Part shown: piece by piece, positions 26,212 to 34,109 of the stretch
Layout: each line of letters starts with the position of its first letter
How positions within the stretch are numbered: the first letter of the stretch is position 1
DNA from: Bosea vaviloviae
Lineage (GTDB): Bacteria; Pseudomonadota; Alphaproteobacteria; Rhizobiales; Beijerinckiaceae
Assembly (NCBI RefSeq): GCF_001741865.1
Contig: NZ_CP017147.1
Location: 744,001 to 808,000, forward strand
Direction of reading: 5' to 3'
DNA: 64,000 bases
Translations under genes and position numbers: made by a program
The notes under the pieces: generated by a model
What the model was told of the DNA's origin: nothing
What the model saw: the letters and a program-made list of their open reading frames with translations, nothing else
The model's database searches: none

Positions 26212-27024
26212 TCAGCCTGGCTTGCAGGCGGACAGGATGAAGGACTGGCCCTGGGCCGCGAGCAGGCGCAGCCGCTCGCTCCAGGAGGCCGTCGCGAATT
26301 GCCGGCGCGCGATGCCGCTGAGCGGCCCGATGCGCGGGGCCTCGAAGCCCACCTCGCGCAACATCGCCTCGAGCGCCGGCGCGCGCAGGCCGTCGCGGAA
26401 ATGCACACCGTTCAGGATGCGTTGATGCGTCGCCTGATCCCAGGTCGAGGCGACCCCGGTAAGCCTGTCGATCAATCCCGAGAACCGCTTCAGCAGCACG
26501 GATCTGCGCGAAAGCGTGACCCAGTCGCCATCGATGACGACGAGCGTCCCACCGGGCTTGAGCACGCGCAACCAGTCGGCCAAGGCGCGGGCAGGATCGA
26601 TCAGCGTCCAGACCAGATGCCGGCAGATGACGAGGTCATAGGCCTCGTCCGCCATCATCGTGTTTTCGGCATCGCCGAGGTGGAAGCGAACGGCCGCATT
26701 CGCATGCTTCGCCTGCGCCCGGGCGATCATCGGCTCGCAGAGATCGATCGCATCGACGCTGCAGCCGAGCGAAAGCAGCACACGCGTGATCTCGCCAGTG
26801 CCTGAAGCAAGCTCCAGCGCCCTGGCCCCGATTGCGACCGCGACATGGCTCGCGATTAATCGCGCCCAGGCCTCCAGCTCGGCATCGGAGCGGATCCTGT
26901 GGCCATAGGAGAGATCGAAGGTCTCGGCGCGTTTTGACCAATAGGCCCGGATTTCGTCCTTCAGGCCGAAATTCGCTCCTCTGGAGACGACCGCCTCGGC
27001 ATCTAGGGGGGCAGCATTCGACAT
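26212..27024 (-). CDS. Class I SAM-dependent methyltransferase
   Basis: A 270-residue methyltransferase of the UbiE/Methyltransf_11 type. SAM-binding motif I is ALELASGTGEITRVL, followed by VDAIDLCEPMI, motif DLVICRHLVWTL and LKPGGTLVVIDGDW. The N-terminus contains IRAYWSKRAETFDLSYGH. It is the first large gene after the cobalamin riboswitch. Its own ribosome site is weak, and a short ORF with a strong site overlaps its start, so translation may be coupled. It does not resemble nicotianamine-synthase-like CntL. The substrate is unknown; modification of a chelator or precursor is a guess from context. Confidence 0.87.
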   Translation of the reverse strand: MSNAAPLDAEAVVSRGANFGLKDEIRAYWSKRAETFDLSYGHRIRSDAELEAWARLIASHVAVAIGARALELASGTGEITRVLLSLGCSVDAIDLCEPMIARAQAKHANAAVRFHLGDAENTMMADEAYDLVICRHLVWTLIDPARALADWLRVLKPGGTLVVIDGDWVTLSRRSVLLKRFSGLIDRLTGVASTWDQATHQRILNGVHFRDGLRAPALEAMLREVGFEAPRIGPLSGIARRQFATASWSERLRLLAAQGQSFILSACKPG

Positions 27025-27119
27025 CCGTCACCGGCTTCCCATGGATGGGACGCGGCCGGTGCTTCGGCGCCGTTCGAACCCGGTTGCGCGACCAGAGCGC
27101 GCAAGTGAGCGACCGTCAT
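27003..27119 (-). CDS. Short ORF between cobalamin riboswitch and methyltransferase (possible leader peptide)
   Basis: A 38-codon frame begins with ATG at 27119, six bases after a very good GGAAGGAG site. It starts MTVAHLRALVAQPG and ends CRMLPP. It overlaps the methyltransferase start (27024) by 22 nt in another frame. A small CCGGG/CCCGG hairpin sits just before its ribosome site. I know no homologue. It may be the element whose translation the riboswitch controls, with reinitiation at the methyltransferase. Confidence 0.4.
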   Translation of the reverse strand: MTVAHLRALVAQPGSNGAEAPAASHPWEAGDGCRMLPP

Positions 27120-27162
27120 CAGAGCTCCTTCCGGGGCACCCCGCCCGGTTGCATGGCTTCAC

Positions 27163-27316
27163 GACGTCGGCAGGTCTCCTGGCTCGCGGGTCCAAGCTTC
27201 GTTCGGCCTTCCCGGGGCAAGCCCAGTGGCATGATCGAACGTCGCTCGCCGCTGACAGTTGCGGGGGCAGCTCCGGAATCGCGCGCCTGCGCGCGCCCAC
27301 CGGATTCCCTTTTGAT
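27163..27316 (-). promoter_or_regulatory. Cobalamin (B12) riboswitch
   Basis: On the minus strand the conserved cobalamin aptamer landmarks occur in the right order: GGGAATCCGGTG (27298-27309), GCCCCCGCAACTGT (27255-27268), the B12-box GCCACTGGGC (27221-27230), GGGAAGGCCGA, and CCAGGAGACCTGCC (27169-27182). It lies downstream of the TonB receptor gene and upstream of the methyltransferase/ABC operon on the same strand. The operon is therefore expected to be shut off when adenosylcobalamin is abundant. I see no clear U-rich terminator after it, so translational control is likely. Confidence 0.93.
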
Positions 27317-27394
27317 CTCTTTCGAGAACCGACTTCGCCAAGGAAGCACACCGCCCTGCGCCGCACAAGGCGCGATCGACCGGTCGCCATCCCT

Positions 27395-29599
27395 TCAGAA
27401 CTTCGCGCTCAGGAAGGCGCGCACGCCGCGCCCTGGCGCCACGACATCATCCTTGCGAAAGGACACCGCGTTGCGGATCGTCTCGTTGAGCAGATTGGTG
27501 CCGTTGACGCCCGCAGTGAGCTCGATCGGCCCGAGCGGCCCGTCCTTGAGCTTGACCTTGTAGCTGAGCTCGGCGTTGAGCAGGTTGTAGCCGCTGGTCG
27601 GCGTCTCCTCGGGCGCGATCCGCTTCTGCGAGAAGGCGTGGATCAAATTGACCTTGGCGAACCAGGCATCGCCACCGCGCCAGAACAATCCGCCGCCGAG
27701 GCGTTGAGGCGGGATGCGCGGCACATTCTCGTCGCCGGAGAACTTCGCCCGGACGATGTCGTATTGCCCCTCGACCCCGAAGACGTTGGGACCGATCTCG
27801 AAGAGGTCGTATTGCGTCTTGAATTCGCCGCCGAGGAAGGTGGCGTTGCGCTGGGTGTAGACCACCTGGGTCAATTCGTTGCCTGTGCCGCAGCTGGCGA
27901 AATCATCGTCGCAGCGCACGCCGGTGACCCGACGATAGATGAAGCCCTCATAGCGCGTCGCATAGAGCGAGGCGTCGAAGCGCCAGGGACCTGCTGTGCG
28001 GCGCAGGCCCAGCTCGACCGTCTTGGCGGTCTCCTTCTTCAGATTGGGATCGCCAATCTCGAAGGTACCGGGCGCATCATGCGCGCCGCGCGAGAACAGT
28101 TCGGACGCCTTGGGCGCGCGCTCGGTATAGGAGCCGGTCAGGCTGCTGGTGATGCCGAAGGGCAGATCCTGCAACAGGCCGAGGCTCGCACTCATCGGCA
28201 TGAAGCGGCGGCGCTTGGCGGCCGAGCTCAGCTCGTCGGGCGTCGCAATTTGCGTCGCCGCGCCGGTCTCGGGGTCGACGCCCCCAGCGCTCGTGAAACC
28301 GGGCAGATAACCGGCCGGAAAGTTCGTCGCGGTGCCCTTGACGTCGACATAGTCGATGCGGCCGGCGGCCTGCAGCTTGGTGCCGGGCCTGAGCTGCAAT
28401 TCGTTGAAATTGTAGAAGCCGGCACTGTTGGTGTCGGCCGGCGGCAACAGCTCGCCGGCTTCTCCGGAGGTGCCGATCTCCTGGCGGCCGAGTTGCAGGC
28501 CGAAGGCCGAGGTCAGCCCGCCGATGCCGGTTTCGAGCGGCTTGAGCTGCGCCTCGACGCGCCCCTCGATCTCGCGATTCTTGAACACGGCAGCAGTCTC
28601 GAAACCGCCGCCATCGTTCAGCCCCTGCTCCTGATGCCTGTAGACGGAACCGCCGACCCAGAAGCGCAAGGTGTCGATGAAGCCGCCATCGATCTGGAAC
28701 TCGCCCTTGCTCGCGAGCTTGGTCTGTTCGAGGTCGATGCGGGTGCGCGTCGCCCGCGCATCGGCGCCGGGGATGCCGTAGAGGCTGGTGAAATGCGACA
28801 GCGAGACGCCGATGAAGCCGCGATTATCGGGCAGGAAATAGGAACCGCCGATCGCCTGGCCGTCGGAGCGAACATAGCTGTTGAACTGGGTGCCGCCGGG
28901 GATGTGATAATCCTCGGCATTGCGATGATAGATGTCGCCATGGACGACGAACTGGCCCGAGCGCGCATCGATCAGCGCCGAATTCTCGATACCGCGATCG
29001 ACCGATGACACCGAGGAGCGCGTCTCGGCATGGAAGCCCGGCGCGATCAGGAATGACGGGATGCGGTTGTTGTCGACGCTGACGACGCCGCCGATCGCCT
29101 GCGAGCCATAGCGCAGCGTGCCCGGCCCGCGAATGACCTCGACGCGCTGCGCCGCCAGCGGATCGATCGGCACGCCGTGATCCTCGCCGAGATCGGAGAC
29201 GTCCTGCGAGCCGATGCCGTTTTCCTGGATGCGGACGCGGAAATTATCGAGGCCGCGAATGATCGGGCGGTCGGCCGCGCCCGGCGCGAAGCCGGAATTG
29301 GTGATGCCCGGCTGATTGGCGAGCTGGTCGCCGAGCGTGCTGCCGCCATTGCGCAGGAGTTCGCCGGCGGTCAGGAAGGTGACCGAGGAGAAGCTGCGGT
29401 TGACCGCTACCGCGTCGCCGCTTGGCGCAGCCGCAGCATCGGGCAGGCTGCGCGATTGGATCGGGCTTGGCGCCGTCACGGTGATCTCGGGCAGTTCGAT
29501 GGCGGTTTGCGCCAATGCGCCGGCCGCAATGATGGCGCCAAGCGCGACGCCGGCACTGAGGATGCCGGCGCGCCGCGCCACTGCAAGGTCGATGGTCAT
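27395..29599 (-). CDS. TonB-dependent outer-membrane receptor (ZnuD-like by context)
   Basis: A 734-residue outer-membrane receptor. The signal peptide (~1-30) is followed by a plug domain (~35-165: ELPEITVTAP as TonB box region, LLRNGGSTLGDQLANQPGITNSGF, PIIRGLDNFRVRIQENGI, VEVIRGPGTLRYGSQAIGGVV). A beta-barrel follows, ending in aromatic AFLSAKF, the sorting signal. A short CDDDFASC loop with paired Cys/Asp (~570-577) could bind metal. It starts 55 bp after the COG0523 GTPase gene, whose promoter has a Zur box, so zinc-chelate uptake is likely. Cobalamin or cobalt-chelate uptake is the alternative because a B12 riboswitch follows. Confidence 0.88.
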   Translation of the reverse strand: MTIDLAVARRAGILSAGVALGAIIAAGALAQTAIELPEITVTAPSPIQSRSLPDAAAAPSGDAVAVNRSFSSVTFLTAGELLRNGGSTLGDQLANQPGITNSGFAPGAADRPIIRGLDNFRVRIQENGIGSQDVSDLGEDHGVPIDPLAAQRVEVIRGPGTLRYGSQAIGGVVSVDNNRIPSFLIAPGFHAETRSSVSSVDRGIENSALIDARSGQFVVHGDIYHRNAEDYHIPGGTQFNSYVRSDGQAIGGSYFLPDNRGFIGVSLSHFTSLYGIPGADARATRTRIDLEQTKLASKGEFQIDGGFIDTLRFWVGGSVYRHQEQGLNDGGGFETAAVFKNREIEGRVEAQLKPLETGIGGLTSAFGLQLGRQEIGTSGEAGELLPPADTNSAGFYNFNELQLRPGTKLQAAGRIDYVDVKGTATNFPAGYLPGFTSAGGVDPETGAATQIATPDELSSAAKRRRFMPMSASLGLLQDLPFGITSSLTGSYTERAPKASELFSRGAHDAPGTFEIGDPNLKKETAKTVELGLRRTAGPWRFDASLYATRYEGFIYRRVTGVRCDDDFASCGTGNELTQVVYTQRNATFLGGEFKTQYDLFEIGPNVFGVEGQYDIVRAKFSGDENVPRIPPQRLGGGLFWRGGDAWFAKVNLIHAFSQKRIAPEETPTSGYNLLNAELSYKVKLKDGPLGPIELTAGVNGTNLLNETIRNAVSFRKDDVVAPGRGVRAFLSAKF

Positions 29600-29654
29600 G
29601 ACAAGATCCGATGCGAAAGGGCTATGCGACCGCTCGTGAGCGGCGAGAGAAAGC

Positions 29655-30884
29655 TCAGGCCGCCTGCCGGTCCCAGGCGGGGAACGGGTCTTCGAGCGCG
29701 AGCAGGGCTTTCGAGAGGCCTGTCGTGGAGCTTCCGGTCAGGCAGGCGTCGAGCGCGGCGCGGATCACGGCCTCGTCCATCTCCGGCCCGCCGATGAAGA
29801 CCAGCTCCTGCCGGCGGTCGCCCCAGATCTGCGACCAGTGGCGGCGCATCAGCGAGGCAAACTCCTCCGAACGCGGCCAGAGCTCCTTCGGCACCGCCGC
29901 CCACCAGCTGCCCAGCCCCTCGGTCCGCGTGATCCGCCCGGCGAGCGAGTATTCGCCGACCCAATGCGGCCGCGTCGCCAGCCAGAAATGCCCCTTGGCG
30001 CGGATCACCCCGGGAAAGCGATTATTCATCAGCGCGTGCAGCTGGCGCGGATGGAACGGCCGCCGCGCCCGGTAGACGAAGGAGCGGATGCCGTATTCCT
30101 CGGTCTCCGGTACATGGTCGCGGAAGCCGAACAGCTCCTTGTGCCAGAGCGGATGCGTTTCCGCCTTCTCCTCGTTGAACAGCCGCGTGTTCAGGACCTG
30201 GTCGAGCGCCACCCGGCCGAAATCAGCTTCGACGATCCGGGCATCGGCATTGAGCCCGCGCACGACGCGGCGCACCTTGTCGCGCTCCCCGGCCGAGACC
30301 TCGCCGGCCTTGTTGATCACCACGACATCGGCGAACTCGATCTGCTCGACCAGGAGATCGACCAGCGTGCGCGCATCGCCCTCGCCGGCGGTCTCGCCGC
30401 GATCGCCGAGGAAATCGCGGCTGTCGTAATCGGCAAGCAGGTTGATGGCGTCGACCACAGTCACCATCGTGTCGAGCCGCGCGACATCGTCGAGCGAGCG
30501 GTCCTCCTCGTCGCGGAAGGAGAAGGTCGCGGCGATCGGCAACGGCTCGGCGATGCCAGTGCCTTCGATCAGCAGGTAGTCGAAGCGGTTCTCGACCGCG
30601 AGCCGGCGCACCTCGCTCAGGAGATCGTCGCGCAAGGTGCAGCAGATGCAGCCATTGCTCATCTCGACCAGTTTTTCGTCGGTCTTGGACAGGTCCGCCC
30701 CGCCCTCGCGCACGAGATCGGCGTCGATATTGACCTCGCTCATGTCGTTGACGATGACCGCGACGCGCTTGCCCTCGCGATTGTTGAGGATGTGGTTGAG
30801 CAAGCTGGTCTTGCCGGCCCCGAGGAAGCCGGAGAGCACGGTCACCGGCAGGCGGCGGTCGGTCAGGAGCGAGGCTGGAAGCAT
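29655..30884 (-). CDS. COG0523-family GTPase, putative zinc metallochaperone (CobW/ZigA/ZagA type)
   Basis: A 409-residue G3E-family GTPase. Walker [10 protein letters not shown] is at 19-27, the metal-binding CxCC motif (GCICC) at 79-82, and the guanine-specificity NKAGE near 196. A C-terminal CobW_C domain ([14 protein letters not shown] onward, ~275-390) is present. It lacks the long His-rich loop of some relatives. Such GTPases deliver zinc to client enzymes during starvation; the CobW subgroup acts in cobalamin synthesis. The Zur box directly upstream points to zinc. It is co-directional with the TonB receptor and probably in one operon with it. Confidence 0.9.
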   Translation of the reverse strand: MLPASLLTDRRLPVTVLSGFLGAGKTSLLNHILNNREGKRVAVIVNDMSEVNIDADLVREGGADLSKTDEKLVEMSNGCICCTLRDDLLSEVRRLAVENRFDYLLIEGTGIAEPLPIAATFSFRDEEDRSLDDVARLDTMVTVVDAINLLADYDSRDFLGDRGETAGEGDARTLVDLLVEQIEFADVVVINKAGEVSAGERDKVRRVVRGLNADARIVEADFGRVALDQVLNTRLFNEEKAETHPLWHKELFGFRDHVPETEEYGIRSFVYRARRPFHPRQLHALMNNRFPGVIRAKGHFWLATRPHWVGEYSLAGRITRTEGLGSWWAAVPKELWPRSEEFASLMRRHWSQIWGDRRQELVFIGGPEMDEAVIRAALDACLTGSSTTGLSKALLALEDPFPAWDRQAA

Positions 30885-30913
30885 GATGGGCCCGGGTGGC
30901 TGCAGAAGAGTTC

Positions 30914-30928
30914 TGTTACATTATAACA
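30914..30928. promoter_or_regulatory. Zur box upstream of the zinc GTPase
   Basis: TGTTACATTATAACA, extended on the minus strand as GTAATGTTATAATGTAACA, closely matches the alphaproteobacterial Zur palindrome (AATGTTATA-N-TATAACATT). It sits 30-44 bp before the ATG in an otherwise GC-rich region, where it would cover the promoter. Confidence 0.8.
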
Positions 30929-30985
30929 TTACTCTCCTGTCAACCCGCGAATCACGGCTCCGCCCAGGCAGCCGGGAAAGCGCCC

Positions 30986-31017
30986 AAGAAAAAGGCCCGC
31001 ATCGGATGATGCGGGCC
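30986..31017 (-). terminator. Rho-independent terminator after the OFA-type MFS gene
   Basis: Stem GGCCCGCATC/GATGCGGGCC (10 bp, 4-nt loop), followed on the minus strand by TTTTTCTT. It lies 226 bp past the MFS stop codon and separates the formate cluster from the Zur-controlled genes. Confidence 0.85.
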
Positions 31018-31079
31018 TCGGTATCGTCAGCGGATGGGGCACCTTAGATCCGGATCAATATTTGGGCTTCGCCTTGACT

Positions 31080-31166
31080 CGTCATTGCGAGCGCAGCGAA
31101 GCAATCCAGGGGCCGTCGAGCGAGACCTTCTGGATTGCTTCGTCGCTATCGCTCCTCGCAATGACG
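31080..31166. repeat. Dispersed palindrome class A, copy 2
   Basis: The left arm is identical to that at 19506. The right arm has extra bases (CGTCGCTATCGCTCC) before CGCAATGACG. It lies between the MFS stop and the terminator. Confidence 0.9.
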
Positions 31167-31205
31167 ATTCGAGCCATAGGGAAAACGCTCTAGCTAGAGC
31201 CGAAT

Positions 31206-31234
31206 CCGATCAGGTTGCATCGTAACCTGATCGG
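31206..31234. repeat. 11-bp-arm palindrome next to the MFS stop codon
   Basis: CCGATCAGGTT and AACCTGATCGG are separated by 7 bp and flanked by inverted CTAGAGC/GCTCTAG. It is similar in style to the palindrome at 18622, though different in sequence. Confidence 0.8.
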
Positions 31235-31242
31235 CGCATGCT

Positions 31243-32901
31243 CTAGCGGAACAGCGCCAGCGATTTGGACAGGGTGATCCAGACGCCCCAGGCCAGCGGA
31301 ATGCCGACCACGGCCCAGGCGAGCAGCGCCGTGCCGTCGAAGCCACCCTTGCCGATGCCGAAGGAGCCATGCGGGCCGCTCGCCGCGACGCTGGCGGTCC
31401 TGGCCTGGAGGGCCGCGACTTCCGCATCCCTCATGAACCATTTCTGCACCACGGGCCGGACCAGCAGATTGGCGATGAAACCCGCCACCAGCATGCCGGC
31501 GAGGATATACATCGTCCGGTCATAGACCTGAGCGCGCGGCACGCCGGCATTGATCTGCGCCTCGCGGATATAGTTGACCACGACCGGCCCGATGATGCCC
31601 GCCGTCGACCACGCCGTCAGCAGCCGGCCATGGATCGCGCCGACGAACTGGGTGCCGAACATGTCGGCGAGATAGGCCGGCACAGTGGCAAAGCCCCCGC
31701 CATACATCGACAGGATGATGCAGAAGAAGGCGACGAACAGCGCCAGCGACCCGGCATGGGCGGCCCAGGGCGAGAGCCCGTAAAGCACGATGCCCAGGCC
31801 GAAGAAGGTCGCATAGGTCAACTTGCGGCCGAGCTTGTCCGAGAGCGAGGCCCAGAAGAAACGCCCGGCGATGTTGAACAGCGAGAGCAGGCCGACGAAG
31901 GCCGCAGCGATCGTGGCGATCTGCTTCTTCTGCTCGGCATCGAGCGCCGCAAACCCGATCTCGGGCTTGCCGATCAGCGAGCCGGCGAAGATCTCCTGCA
32001 GCATCGGTGAGGCCATGCCGAGCACGCCGATGCCGGCCGAGACATTGAGGCAGAGCACGGCCCAGATCAGCCAGAACTGCGGCGTCTTATGCGCGTCCTT
32101 GAGATGGACATGGCCCGAGGTGATCATCGCGTTCTGGGTCGCTGGCGGGGTCCAGCCGTCCGGGCGCCAGCCTGAGGGCGGGATGCGGTAGCCGAAGGCG
32201 CCAGCCATCATGAAGACGAAATAGATCGCCGCCATCACCACGAAGGTCTGCCAGACGCCGACCGAGGTCGGGGTCTTGAAAGCGTTCATCAGGATGTCGG
32301 CCAAGGGCGAGCCGATCATCGCGCCGCCGCCGAAGCCCATGATCGCCATGCCGGTCGCCATGCCGCGCCGGTCGGGGAACCATTTCACCAGGGTCGAGAC
32401 CGGCGAGATATAGCCCAGGCCCAGCCCGATGCCGCCGATGACCCCCGAACCCAGCCACATCAGCCAGAGCTGGTGGGTGTAGACGCCGAGCGCCGAGATC
32501 AGGAGGCCGCCGCACCAGCACAGCGCCGAGACGAAGGCGGCCTTGCGCGGACCCGAGCGTTCGAGCCAACCGCCCCAGATCGCGGCCGATGAGCCGAGCA
32601 GCACGAAGAACAGCGTATACATCCAGCCAAGATCGGCGACCTTCCAGTCGCAGGCCGTGGTGAAGAGCGAGCCGATCAGCCCGACATCGGCCGCACAAGT
32701 GACCGGCTTGGTGACGCCGATGGCCTGGCTGAGCGGCAGCCAAAACACGCTGAAGCCATAGGCCATGCCGATGCAAAGATGGATGCAAAGCGCCGCCGGC
32801 GGCACCAGCCAACGGTTGAAGCCGGCCTTCGCGATGATCCTCTCCCGGTCCAGCAGACCCGCGGCAGGCGCGACCTGCCCGATATCCTGTGCGATGCTCA
32901 T
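31243..32901 (-). CDS. MFS transporter, OFA (oxalate/formate antiporter-like) family
   Basis: A 552-residue carrier with twelve main helices and a long C-terminal extension containing two more hydrophobic stretches. MFS signature RRGMATGMAIMGFGGGAMIGSPL and SDKLGRK are visible. OFA members move oxalate, formate and related monocarboxylates. It follows fdsD by 99 bp on the same strand, so it probably belongs to the formate dehydrogenase operon and moves formate or oxalate (inference). Large cytoplasmic loop (~245-285) with GWRPDGWTPPATQN. Confidence 0.85.
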   Translation of the reverse strand: MSIAQDIGQVAPAAGLLDRERIIAKAGFNRWLVPPAALCIHLCIGMAYGFSVFWLPLSQAIGVTKPVTCAADVGLIGSLFTTACDWKVADLGWMYTLFFVLLGSSAAIWGGWLERSGPRKAAFVSALCWCGGLLISALGVYTHQLWLMWLGSGVIGGIGLGLGYISPVSTLVKWFPDRRGMATGMAIMGFGGGAMIGSPLADILMNAFKTPTSVGVWQTFVVMAAIYFVFMMAGAFGYRIPPSGWRPDGWTPPATQNAMITSGHVHLKDAHKTPQFWLIWAVLCLNVSAGIGVLGMASPMLQEIFAGSLIGKPEIGFAALDAEQKKQIATIAAAFVGLLSLFNIAGRFFWASLSDKLGRKLTYATFFGLGIVLYGLSPWAAHAGSLALFVAFFCIILSMYGGGFATVPAYLADMFGTQFVGAIHGRLLTAWSTAGIIGPVVVNYIREAQINAGVPRAQVYDRTMYILAGMLVAGFIANLLVRPVVQKWFMRDAEVAALQARTASVAASGPHGSFGIGKGGFDGTALLAWAVVGIPLAWGVWITLSKSLALFR

Positions 32902-33000
32902 GTCAATTCCCTTTTCCCCAAGATTCTCTAATCGGGCCGGGTTGCTCCCGGCTCGTTGAAATCGCCTTGTGCACGCCTTTTTCGGGCGCGCTCTGCTCCG

Positions 33001-33270
33001 CTATCCGCCCCGCGCCGGCCTGATCAGCGCCAAGGCGCGCCGCACAAGGGGTTGGAGTTCCTGGGAATCGCTGGTGAACGCGGCGAGGAAATCCTCGCGC
33101 ATGCGCCGGCTCCAGAACTGGTTGATGTGGTCGGCGATGGCGGGCACCGCCTGCGCGTCGGGATAGGATTTGAAGAAATCGGCGATCTGCCCGGCCATGC
33201 GCGCGAGCTTCTCGCACTGCTCGGCCTTGTGGGCGTCCCGCGCCTCCGTCGACGACGCAGCTTCGCTCAT
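33001..33270 (-). CDS. fdsD: Formate dehydrogenase delta subunit
   Basis: An 89-residue soluble protein matching the FdsD family: KLARMAGQIADFFKSYPDAQAVPAIADHINQFWSRRMREDFLA. FdsD is needed for maturation or stability of the molybdenum formate dehydrogenase. Its start overlaps the fdhD stop in ATGA. The tail ends ALIRPARGG. The assignment is firm from both motif and position. Confidence 0.9.
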   Translation of the reverse strand: MSEAASSTEARDAHKAEQCEKLARMAGQIADFFKSYPDAQAVPAIADHINQFWSRRMREDFLAAFTSDSQELQPLVRRALALIRPARGG

Positions 33271-34109
33271 CGTGCCTGCGTCTCCAGTTCCGGTGCCAGC
33301 GCCCCAGCGAAGACGATGCAGCCATCGTCACGGGCAACGCAGACGAGATTCAAGCCGAGCCGCTTCGCCCGCTCGATCGCGAGCGAGGTCGGGGCCGAGA
33401 TCGAGACCAGCGTGCCGGCCCCGAAGATCGCCGCCTTCTCGACCATTTCGAAGGAGGCGCGGCTGGTGACGAGCACGAAACCACTGCTGGCCTCATGGCC
33501 GGCGCGCAGGCGCGCGCCGATCAATTTGTCGAGCGCGTTATGCCGGCCGACATCCTCGCGCGCCGCCAGAATCACGCCTGAAGCGTCGCACCAGACGGCG
33601 GCATGGACGGCATGGGTGAGCCGGTTCAAGGGCTGGTGACGCTCCAGGCTCGCCAGCGCCGCATGGATGGTGCTCCGCGCGATCGGTTTCCCCTCCCGCG
33701 CTCCCGCCCGCGCCATCGGCAGTTCGGCGAGCGTCTCGACGCCGCAGAGCCCGCATGAGGTCCGGCCCGAGAGATTGCGCCGCCGCGCCAGATGCTCGCG
33801 GAAACGGCCGGGCGCGAGATCGACGGTGACGAGGATGCCGTCCGGCTGCGGCTGGATCGTGATGCCCCTGATCTCGTCGATGCCGGTGACGATGCCCTCG
33901 GTCAGGCTGAAGCCTGCGACGAAATCCTCGAGATCCGACGGCGTCGCCATCATCACCGCATAGGGCAGGTTGCCATAGACGATGCTGACCGGCGCCTCGA
34001 CGGCGACCTCAGCGCTCACTGCCAGGCCCCCGCCGCCATCGAAGCGGACCGGCTCGGCCGGCACGGCGCAGGAGGCCGGCGGCTGGGCGGGCGGGCTATT
34101 CCGCGGCAT
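33267..34109 (-). CDS. fdhD: Formate dehydrogenase accessory sulfurtransferase
   Basis: A 280-residue FdhD that transfers sulfur from a cysteine desulfurase to the molybdenum cofactor before its insertion into FdsA. The catalytic CGLCG loop is present near residue 118. Other conserved parts include GVILAAREDVGRHNALDKLIGARL and LVTSRASFEMVEKAA. It overlaps fdsA by 14 bp upstream and fdsD by 4 bp downstream. Confidence 0.95.
   Translation of the reverse strand: MPRNSPPAQPPASCAVPAEPVRFDGGGGLAVSAEVAVEAPVSIVYGNLPYAVMMATPSDLEDFVAGFSLTEGIVTGIDEIRGITIQPQPDGILVTVDLAPGRFREHLARRRNLSGRTSCGLCGVETLAELPMARAGAREGKPIARSTIHAALASLERHQPLNRLTHAVHAAVWCDASGVILAAREDVGRHNALDKLIGARLRAGHEASSGFVLVTSRASFEMVEKAAIFGAGTLVSISAPTSLAIERAKRLGLNLVCVARDDGCIVFAGALAPELETQAR

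Noticed and set aside
26212..27024. Methyltransferase as a nicotianamine-synthase-like CntL
   Set aside because: Its motifs are those of UbiE-type methyltransferases (ELASGTGE, LKPGGTLVVID). CntL-like features are not seen, so a staphylopine-type synthase is not claimed.
30914..30928. Zur box as a Fur or Irr site
   Set aside because: The TGTTA-N5-TAACA core fits Zur better than the TTTAGAA-type Irr element seen at 46220 and 47167, and the downstream COG0523 GTPase supports zinc.
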